Assembly (NCBI GenBank): GCA_964564625.1 | Contig: CAZMBE010000034.1 | Location: 1-30,349 of the forward strand | DNA: 30,349 nt | Reading direction: 5' to 3' | From: UBA2185 sp964564625 | Lineage (GTDB): Bacteria; Desulfobacterota; Syntrophia; Syntrophales; UBA2185 | Part shown: one piece after another, positions 23,925-30,349 of the stretch | Layout: each line of letters opens with the position of its first letter | How positions within the stretch are numbered: position 1 is the stretch's first letter | The notes under the pieces: generated by a model | Database searches by the model: none | Told to the model about the DNA's origin: nothing | The model's input: the letters and a program-made list of their open reading frames with translations, nothing else | Position numbers and translations under genes: made by a program

Positions 23925-25250
23925 CTATCCCTTATGAGTACTCTCTTCTGCTTGTCTGAGGATGTCGGACAAACGGCATCCTTTTATTCCAGTGGCTACT
24001 CCGAAGGATATAACGGGCTGAGGATCCTGAAACTTGTTTGATTGGACCGCGAGGGTATTTTTCAGACGGCTTATTGCACTTTCGCCGATTGTTTCATCTG
24101 ACAGAGGTAATATGGCGGCGAATTTGTTGCCTCCGATACGTGCAACGATATCTTCGGTACGAAACACTTTCATTATCTGAGCTATACGCTTCAGGAGTTC
24201 ATTTCCGGCTTCAAGTCCATAGCTCTTGTTAACAGGTATAAGGTTATCCAGGGTAATAACGATGATAGTGATCGGGAACAGCCTGCCAAGCTCATGCCTG
24301 ACGATTTCCTCTTCAAAATAAGCGCGATTATAAAGGCCTGTAAGTACATCATGAAAACTAAGGTACCAGAGCTTCTCCTCTGTTTCTCTAAACTCGCTGA
24401 TGTCGACGGATAAACTGATGACACCTATAACAGAACCATCATTTCCCCGGTATGACATCTTGTCAGTTTGAATCCAGCGGTGTCCGCGGGAGGAAGGATA
24501 CATCTCTATAATACCTCGTTTTGATTGGCCTGTTGATATAACGTAGTTGTTTTCTTCCTGATAGAGCGTTACCTGATGCATCGGAAGGTTTGGGAAGATT
24601 TCCGCGATCGTCCTTCCAAGAATTGCTTCCATTGGTAGGCCTAGTGATTTTGAAAATGCTTCATTGATCTGGATGAAGCGATGATTTCGATCTGTATAGT
24701 AAACACTAGTGGGTATGGAATTGAGAACTAACTGTAAATCATTGCGTTCTCTCTGCAGTTCGTCATCAATGCGCTTGCGCACTGTTATGTTGTGAAGGAT
24801 TCCATGCATGGCAATCCCCCATTTATATGGTATAAAGATCAAAGTTGTTTCACATTCTATTTTTCGGCCATCTTTTGTGATAGCCGTAAATTCAAACTTT
24901 ATCGATGAGAATGCACCCTGTGAACCTTTCTTTATCTGTTCCAGTACAAAACTGCGACTCTCGGGAGCAACAAGGTCCATGGGGTTGAAATCAGTGGCAC
25001 ATACTTCGTCGGCCTTCACGCCAAAGAGGTTCTCAAAGCGCTCATTAATAAATTCAAACTTTCTGTCAAAAGTAACGAAGATAGCATCTTCCGGCTGGTC
25101 AACAAGCGCGAAGTAATGTCCCATTCTTTCTGAAAGCTCCCTCCTCGCGTCTTTCCGGTTCGCTTCCACTTGTTCCAGTTTTGCAACCCGCCTGCGTGTG
25201 AAATCTAATTCTTCAATGAGTTCATTTTTTGTCTTGTCTTCATCTTTCAT
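23925..25250 (-). CDS. PAS-PAS-GGDEF sensor protein with degenerate cyclase motif
   Basis: Cytoplasmic protein of 441 residues: a short coiled coil (about 5-40), two PAS sensor domains (about 45-160 and 170-290), then a GGDEF-type domain from FHDVLTGLYNR (299). The signature reads GGNKF (373-377) instead of GGDEF, and the first metal-binding aspartate is replaced by threonine (TLDN, T333), so diguanylate cyclase activity is unlikely. The inhibitory site RTED (364-367) is kept. The chain stops at EESTHKG, before the usual final helix (ADEALYRAK). It is best read as a possible c-di-GMP-binding or dimerising sensor. It has no membrane segment and lies tail to tail with the TPR lipoprotein gene. 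Confidence 0.88.
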   Translation of the reverse strand: MKDEDKTKNELIEELDFTRRRVAKLEQVEANRKDARRELSERMGHYFALVDQPEDAIFVTFDRKFEFINERFENLFGVKADEVCATDFNPMDLVAPESRSFVLEQIKKGSQGAFSSIKFEFTAITKDGRKIECETTLIFIPYKWGIAMHGILHNITVRKRIDDELQRERNDLQLVLNSIPTSVYYTDRNHRFIQINEAFSKSLGLPMEAILGRTIAEIFPNLPMHQVTLYQEENNYVISTGQSKRGIIEMYPSSRGHRWIQTDKMSYRGNDGSVIGVISLSVDISEFRETEEKLWYLSFHDVLTGLYNRAYFEEEIVRHELGRLFPITIIVITLDNLIPVNKSYGLEAGNELLKRIAQIMKVFRTEDIVARIGGNKFAAILPLSDETIGESAISRLKNTLAVQSNKFQDPQPVISFGVATGIKGCRLSDILRQAEESTHKG

Positions 25251-25406
25251 TGTATGCGAACCTGCCTTTGCTTTCCGATATTTTCTATTACCAGCCGTCG
25301 TTTAGCCATTCCGTATTCCTATGTAATGAAACATCATTCGTATGAGGCAAAAAAATCGTTTTGTCAAGAGTATTATGTTCTTTATTTACGTGCAGTGTCG
25401 TTTAGT

Positions 25407-25421
25407 TGGCACAGGTTTTGA
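25407..25421 (+). promoter_or_regulatory. Weak sigma-54-like site before the lytic transglycosylase
   Basis: TGGCAC, 5 bases, TTGA matches the -24/-12 pattern except that the conserved C of the -12 element is A. It lies about 35 bp before ATG 25456. PEP-CTERM regulons are often sigma-54 dependent, but this match is marginal. Confidence 0.25.
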
Positions 25422-25455
25422 TAGTGTATATGTCACTCATGATTTGGAGTTCATT

Positions 25456-26208
25456 ATGTCTATTCCAGTACAGAATACTCCTGACATCACGCCTTCAGCG
25501 TTCAAGGAAATCAAGGAGCGTGAATCGGGGATGCTGGCTCACGCGGGCAGCGCTGGTACAAGACCATTTGACGCTGTTTTGAAAAGTGCCATTACTTCAG
25601 GTACAGCTCTGGACAGAGAAAAGATCTGCATGATCATGCTCAGGATGAATATGCAAATGCATGAAAAATTATTTAGTGTAATGTCCGAAGAAAAAAGAGA
25701 TCGTGACATTTATAGCTCATTCTTCGGATTAATGAATAAGAATGTAAGAGGAATGCTGCCGGTTCCATTAGCGTCAAAAATCCAGCACTCATGTCAAAAT
25801 AATGACGAGACTCCAACGCAGCCGAAAGGCCATATCAATGAAATTATAGACCATGCCGCCGATAGATTCAATGTCGATCCCGATTTGATACGGGGAGTCA
25901 TCAAGGCGGAAAGCAATTTTAACTCTCACAGCACCTCGCCCAAAGGGGCAAAGGGACTGATGCAGCTTATGCCCGCGACAGCTCGCGATCTTGGCGTGAA
26001 AGATCCCTACGATCCTTACGAGAACGTGATGGGGGGGACCCGCTATTTGAAGGGTCTCCTTGACCGATATGGCGGTGATATTGATCGAGCCCTTGCCGCG
26101 TATAATTGGGGAATGGGTAATGTTGAGAAGTATCCGGGCAGGTTGCCCAGGGAAACAAGAACGTATATATCCAGGATCAAAGAGTATTACTTAGAGACAA
26201 AGGCATAA
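25456..26208 (+). CDS. Lytic transglycosylase (SLT/goose-type lysozyme-like domain)
   Basis: Protein of 250 residues whose second half is an SLT domain: IRGVIKAESNFN with catalytic Glu152, SPKGAKGLMQLMPATARDLG, the ENVMGGTRYLKGLLDRYGG helix and ALAAYNWGMGNV; these cleave peptidoglycan to anhydro-muropeptides. The first 120 residues are unrecognised and mostly helical. I start it at ATG 25456 because GGAG lies seven bases upstream; the frame extends back to 25342, but that extension is not a good signal peptide. With this start there is no export signal. It overlaps trmFO tail to tail by 32 bp. Confidence 0.87.
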   Translation: MSIPVQNTPDITPSAFKEIKERESGMLAHAGSAGTRPFDAVLKSAITSGTALDREKICMIMLRMNMQMHEKLFSVMSEEKRDRDIYSSFFGLMNKNVRGMLPVPLASKIQHSCQNNDETPTQPKGHINEIIDHAADRFNVDPDLIRGVIKAESNFNSHSTSPKGAKGLMQLMPATARDLGVKDPYDPYENVMGGTRYLKGLLDRYGGDIDRALAAYNWGMGNVEKYPGRLPRETRTYISRIKEYYLETKA

Positions 26209-27517
26209 TGAAATTTTTCTTCCACTCTTGTATCGCTTCCAGGGCCCTTTGCGCGTAATGCCATCCCCTGTCTTTTTTGGAGATCTTCCCGGGGAGGGGA
26301 GGGAAAAGTCCGAAATTGATGTTCATCGGTTGAAAGGTCTTTTGATCGGCATTCATGATGTAGGAGAGCAGGGAGCCAAGGGCTGATGTTGCAGGCGGCG
26401 GTACCATCGTGGTCCCGGAGAGCAGGCACGCCGCGCTCAATCCCGCGATGAGGCCGATCGCGGATGATTCAACGTAACCTTCAACGCCCGTGATCTGTCC
26501 GGCAAAAAAAATATTGTCACTCCCGCGCAGTTGCAGCGTGTGTCTGAGAAGGGCAGGGGAGTTGATGAACGTATTTCGGTGAATGCTGCCATATCGCGCG
26601 AACTCCGCGTTTTCAAGACCGGGGATCATTCTCAGTATCCGCCGCTGTTCCGGCCAGGTCAGTTTCGTCTGAAAGCCCACCATGTTGAAAAGTATACCAT
26701 CCCGGTCCTCCTGCCGCAGCTGCACCACGGCATAGGGCTGTTTTCCAGTCTTCGGGTCTGTTAATCCAACCGGCTTCATCGGCCCGAAGGAAAGAGTGGC
26801 TTTGCCGCTCCCGGCAAGGATCTCGATCGGCATGCATCCGCTGAAGAATTTCATTTTTTCAAAGGGTTTCAGCGGAACCTCTTCTCCATGTATCAATGCC
26901 TCCCAGAATTTTTCATATTCTTCTTTATTGAGGGGGCAGTTCAGGTAGTCGCCTGTCTCACCGGAATATCTCGATGCCCTGAATACCTTCGCGTGATCAA
27001 TAGAGTCTCCCTCAATGATGGGGGAAATGGCGTCATAGAAGTAGAGGTAGTCGCTGCCGGTCAGAGCTGCTATAGCGCCGGCCAAGGCATCGGATGTGAG
27101 AGGCCCTGTGGCAATGATGACCAAATGGTCATGGGGGATTTCCCGCGCCTCTTCCCTGATGACGTTCAGTCCCGAGTGGGAAAAGAGTTTTTCTTCGATA
27201 TGGAGTGAAAAGCGTGTCCTGTCTACCGCCAGGGCCTTCCCCGCCGGAACCTCCGTCCTGTCAGCCGCCTCGATAATGAGGGAGTTCATGACGCGCATTT
27301 CTTCTTTGAGCAGTCCCACGGCATTTTCCGGCATATTGGAACGGAGGGAATTGCTGCATACGAGCTCTGCCAGATGGGGCGATGTATGGGCCGGAGAGAA
27401 GAGGGCAGGCTTCATCTCATAAAGAGTTACCTTGTGGCCCCTGTTCAATAGCTGCCACGCGGCCTCGCAGCCGGCAAGGCCACCGCCGATGACGATTATG
27501 GGTTTATCCTGGGTCAT
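26177..27517 (-). CDS. trmFO: tRNA (uracil-54-C5)-methyltransferase, folate/FAD-dependent
   Basis: Complete enzyme of 446 residues that makes ribothymidine at position 54 of tRNA using methylenetetrahydrofolate and FADH2. VIGGGLAGCEAAWQL (9-23) binds FAD; LVCSNSLRS holds Cys54 and FFSGCMPIEIL holds Cys228, matching the two functional cysteines known in Bacillus subtilis TrmFO (53 and 226); IFFAGQITGVEGYVES is the C-terminal FAD motif. Start ATG 27517 lies five bases from the N run, so its ribosome site is hidden. It follows topA in the order typical of deltaproteobacteria. It is a housekeeping gene, unrelated to the polysaccharide locus. Confidence 0.96.
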   Translation of the reverse strand: MTQDKPIIVIGGGLAGCEAAWQLLNRGHKVTLYEMKPALFSPAHTSPHLAELVCSNSLRSNMPENAVGLLKEEMRVMNSLIIEAADRTEVPAGKALAVDRTRFSLHIEEKLFSHSGLNVIREEAREIPHDHLVIIATGPLTSDALAGAIAALTGSDYLYFYDAISPIIEGDSIDHAKVFRASRYSGETGDYLNCPLNKEEYEKFWEALIHGEEVPLKPFEKMKFFSGCMPIEILAGSGKATLSFGPMKPVGLTDPKTGKQPYAVVQLRQEDRDGILFNMVGFQTKLTWPEQRRILRMIPGLENAEFARYGSIHRNTFINSPALLRHTLQLRGSDNIFFAGQITGVEGYVESSAIGLIAGLSAACLLSGTTMVPPPATSALGSLLSYIMNADQKTFQPMNINFGLFPPLPGKISKKDRGWHYAQRALEAIQEWKKNFIMPLSLSNTL

Positions 27518-27521
27518 TTTT

Positions 27522-27621
27522 NNNNNNNNNNNNNNNNNNNNNNNNNNNNNNNNNNNNNNNNNNNNNNNNNNNNNNNNNNNNNNNNNNNNNNNNNNNNNNN
27601 NNNNNNNNNNNNNNNNNNNNN
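27522..27621. other. Assembly gap of 100 N
   Basis: An exact run of 100 N between trmFO and topA. It hides the end of topA (most of a third zinc finger and the stop) and the trmFO ribosome site. True size unknown. Confidence 0.97.
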
Positions 27622-29639
27622 TCGGGACATGGTATTCCAAGGCTGAGAGGCATGGTATTCTTGCATTCGGGATAGCCGGAGCATCCCATAAACTTGCCGA
27701 ATCTCCCCTCCTTGATGACCATGTTTTTCCCGCACTGGCTGCATAGTACATCCGTGACCGAGGATTCTCGCTTGTTGTTTTCCTGGTCGCCCTGAGGCAC
27801 GTTCATGGTGTTTTTGCAGGCGGGATAATTGGAGCAGGCGACAAATCTGCCTTTTTTCCCCCATTTGATTACCATGGGGCTGCCGCATTTATCGCATACA
27901 AGGTCTGTGGGGGTTTCTTCCCTTTTGACATTCCGCATGTGAAGCTCGGCATTCGCGAGTTCGTTTTTAAAGGACGCATAGAAACCATCTAATGTATCTG
28001 ATTTGTTTGTCTTTCCTTCCTCGATCGCGTCCAACTGATTTTCCAGTGATGCTGTGAATTCGACATCCAGTATTTTGGGGAAATTTTTCACCAGGAGTTC
28101 CGTTACCAGCATGCCCAGGTCTGTCGGGAAAAATCTTCCTTTTTCCAGGCGGACGTACTCTCTATCCTGGATTGTGCTCAGAATGGCGGCGTAGGTGCTT
28201 GGCCTGCCAATGCCCTTTTCTTCCAGTTCCCTGACGAGGGATGCTTCGGAAAATCGCGGCGGCGGCTGGGTGAATTTCTGTTCCGGTTTGAGCGAGAGGA
28301 GCCGCAAGGTTTCGCCCACTGACACTTCCGGCAGGGTTTTGCCGAATTCATCTTCGGATTCTCCGTTTTCTTTGCCTTCCGTGTAGACGATCGTGAAGCC
28401 GGGGAATTTCATTACCGATCCCTGAGCGCGAAACTGGTAATTTCCCGCCGCAATATCAATAATGGTCTGGTCATAAATAGCCGGGTTCATCTGGCTTGCA
28501 ACAAAACGGTTCCATATGAGCTGGTAGAGGCGAAACTCGTCATTGCTGAGATACGATTTTATATCAAGGGGTCTGTAGGCCATGGATGAAGGCCGTATTG
28601 CCTCGTGCGCGTCCTGGGCCGTGGCGGCGTTTTTGAAGATTCGAGGTTTAGGAGGAAGATACGCGGCATCGTAATTTTCCCCGATGTAGTTTCTTATGTC
28701 CTTGATGGCATCATCGGCAGTTCGGACGGAATCTGTCCTCATATACGTGATAAGCCCCACGGAGCCTTCCTTCCCTATCTCTATCCCCTCATAGAGCTTC
28801 TGGGCGACGCTCATGGTTTTTTTTGCGGGAAAGCGAAGCCATCGTGAGGCTTCCTGCTGCAATTTGCTCGTGGTGAATGGCGGCATTGAGGATTTTCGCA
28901 CTTCTTTTTTTTCCTGTTTTGCCACGATGAAAGGCGCCGTTTTCAGATAATCTGTGATTTCTCCCGATTGGGCCTCATTTTTGACCTGCGCCTTTTTCCC
29001 GTCGATCTTTATCAGGCGTGCGTCAAAAGGTGGGGGATTCGCCCCTTCAAGGCTGGCGGTGATGTGCCAGTACTCTTCCGGGACGAATTTCCGGATTTCC
29101 TCTTCCCTGTCGCAGATGATTCTCACCGCTACGGACTGCACCCGGCCCGCGCTCAGGCCGCGCTTTACCTTGTCCCACAAAATAGGGCTTATCTTGTAAC
29201 CCACAAGCCGGTCGAGGATGCGGCGCGTCTGCTGAGCATCGTACTTGTGTGGATCAAGATCCAGGGGATTTTGCAGCGCTTCGAGAACAGTTCGTTTCGT
29301 GAGATCATTGAAGAGTACGCGTCGGATGTCCTTGTTTTTTGCGCCTATCTCTTCGGCGATGTGCCAGGCGATCGCCTCTCCTTCCCTGTCCGGGTCAGGA
29401 GCCAGGTAGATATGCTGCGCCCCCTTCGCCGCTTTTTTCATGTTGCCAACAACCTTTTTCCTGGCGTCAATTACATTGTAGGTGGCTTCAAAGTTGCTGT
29501 CTAAATCTATTCCCAGCTTGCTTTTGGGGAGGTCCTTAATATGGCCCATCGAGGCCAGGACATCAAAATCCGGGCCGAGATATTTTTTTATGGTTTTTAC
29601 CTTCGTCGGTGATTCAACGATCACAAGGGAAGATGGCAT
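27622..29639 (-). CDS. topA: DNA topoisomerase I (C-terminus lost in assembly gap)
   Basis: Type IA topoisomerase that relaxes negative supercoils. 672 residues are visible: the TOPRIM start (LVIVESPTKVKTIKKYLG) with DPDREGEAIAW (82-92), the domain with DRLVGYKISPILW and LSAGRVQSVAV, the active-site tyrosine Y299 in GLITYMRTDS, and QDAHEAIRP. Two four-cysteine zinc fingers follow (CDKCGSPMVIKWGKKGRFVACSNYPACKNT-type spacing, then CSQC...CSGYPEC), and a third begins at GIPCP just where the N run starts. AAGGAG five bases before ATG 29639 fixes the start, two bases after the dprA stop. Any reading through the N run into trmFO sequence is an artefact. Confidence 0.97.
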
Positions 29640-29641
29640 GA

Positions 29642-30349
29642 TTACTCCTTAACTATGTACTTTTTTCCGGGAAGCTGCTTGATAATCCCTCTTAGCTCAA
29701 GAGTCAACAAAATATTTAACACGTCAGGAGCCTTTAAATTTGCAGCACTTATTATGCCGTCTACATCCGCGGCGCCCGAAGATATAACCTTTACTACGCT
29801 GTTTTCGTTATCGGTCAATCCGCCAAAAACTTTTGATTCCTGTGTTGTTTCCTTTTCGCGGCTGTCCGTACAATGGGAATTATCGCTGTTGTCCCCCCCA
29901 TGAAGGGGACCTTTCGCGGTATTTTCCACTTGGGGAAGGATTTCATCCAGAATATCATCCACACTCTCAATAAGTGTTGCTCCCTGTTTAATCAGTTTAT
30001 GCGTGCCCCGTGATCCCGCTGAATCGATAGCGCCGGGTACGGCGAAGACCTCCCGTCCCTGTTCGAGGGCGAGCCTGGCGGTAATGAGGGAACCGCTCTT
30101 CTCGTTCGCTTCTACGACAACTACGCCAAGGGACACACCACTGATAATCCTGTTTCTCGCGGGGAAGTTTGGCGCGTTCGGTGGTGTACCAAAGGGAAAT
30201 TCAGTGATGACCGCTCCGTGACGCGCGATTTCGCCCAGGAGCTTCTCATTTTCGGGAGGGTAGGCGACATCGAGGCCGCATCCCAGCACGGCAATCGTTC
30301 TTCCCCCGCCGGCGAGAGCGCCCCTGTGGGCAGCCGAGTCTATGCCCCT
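29642..30349 (-). CDS. dprA: DNA processing protein DprA/Smf (5' part outside window)
   Basis: The C-terminal 235 residues of DprA, which loads RecA on incoming single-stranded DNA during transformation and is also widespread in non-competent bacteria. The frame is open to the right edge, beginning RGIDSAAHRGAL. The Rossmann-like DNA-binding core shows VLGCGLDVAYPPEN, ITEFPFGTPPNAPNFPARNRIISG and EANEKSGSLITARLALEQGREVFAVPG. After a variable linker comes the C-terminal winged-helix segment (VDGIISAANLKAPDVLNILLTLELRGIIKQLPG). It ends two bases before topA, so dprA-topA-trmFO form an operon-like row. Confidence 0.95.
   Translation of the reverse strand, partial: RGIDSAAHRGALAGGGRTIAVLGCGLDVAYPPENEKLLGEIARHGAVITEFPFGTPPNAPNFPARNRIISGVSLGVVVVEANEKSGSLITARLALEQGREVFAVPGAIDSAGSRGTHKLIKQGATLIESVDDILDEILPQVENTAKGPLHGGDNSDNSHCTDSREKETTQESKVFGGLTDNENSVVKVISSGAADVDGIISAANLKAPDVLNILLTLELRGIIKQLPGKKYIVKE

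Noticed and set aside
25342..25455. N-terminal extension of the lytic transglycosylase
   Set aside because: No ribosome site at 25342, and the extra 38 residues are not a plausible signal peptide; GGAG before ATG 25456 fits better.
27504..27888. Frames running through the 100-N gap, joining topA to a short KNDPG tail or trmFO to topA sequence
   Set aside because: The N run is a placeholder of unknown length, so any frame continuity across it is accidental; the trmFO start at 27517 and the topA zinc fingers define the real genes.

Overview
The window looks like part of a Gram-negative, probably Desulfobacterota (deltaproteobacterial, Syntrophales-like) genome, and probably a scaffolded metagenome assembly, because it holds two runs of exactly 100 N (9858-9957 and 27522-27621). 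The lineage is inferred from the dprA-topA-trmFO gene order, the XrtA/PEP-CTERM-type exopolysaccharide genes and the general protein style. No rRNA or other marker gene is present to prove it.

From left to right there are four blocks. (1) 1-15616, all on the minus strand (transcribed right to left), is a surface-polysaccharide precursor and export region. It starts with a priming sugar-phosphate transferase, then a WbpB/WbpD-like pair, a VapBC toxin-antitoxin module, a FemAB/GNAT-like protein and a DegT aminotransferase broken by an assembly gap. These are followed by a UDP-glucuronate decarboxylase-like enzyme overlapping a UDP-glucose dehydrogenase, an RmlC-like epimerase, a SAF-domain oxidoreductase, a glucose-1-phosphate cytidylyltransferase, a UGM-like FAD enzyme and a PIG-L deacetylase. 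It ends with a Wzm/Wzt ABC exporter whose Wzt runs off the left edge. (2) 15956-21162, also minus, is the XrtA-type export and chain-length module: polysaccharide export protein, outer-membrane beta-barrel, Wzz-like chain-length protein, ExeA-like ATPase and CpsD-like tyrosine kinase. Divergent from it is a TPR lipoprotein of the PrsT type (21563-23845, plus). (3) 23925-26208 holds a PAS-PAS-GGDEF protein (minus) with a degenerate active site and a lytic transglycosylase (plus). (4) 26177-30349, minus, is housekeeping: dprA (cut by the right edge), topA (C-terminus lost in a gap) and trmFO.

How the genes fit together: the sugar transferase would load the first sugar on undecaprenyl phosphate, the nucleotide-sugar enzymes would make modified UDP- and CDP-linked sugars, and the Wzz/CpsD/export/barrel set would control length and carry polymer to the surface. 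Wzm/Wzt is a second export route. No exosortase, PEP-CTERM substrate, flippase, polymerase or ordinary glycosyltransferase is visible, so the locus must continue to the left or elsewhere.

The most interesting signals are regulatory. A 96-bp block, alignable without gaps at 81 of 96 positions, lies upstream of both the export operon (21185-21280) and the priming-transferase gene (15675-15770). It carries a palindrome (GTAAAA-N3-TTTTAC) repeated at 17-bp spacing just upstream of a candidate promoter. In addition, two proteins of the locus, the priming transferase itself (N-terminal domain) and the PAS protein, have GGDEF-like domains that have lost the catalytic motif but keep an RxxD inhibitory-site signature. 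This suggests c-di-GMP sensing wired into the polysaccharide machinery.
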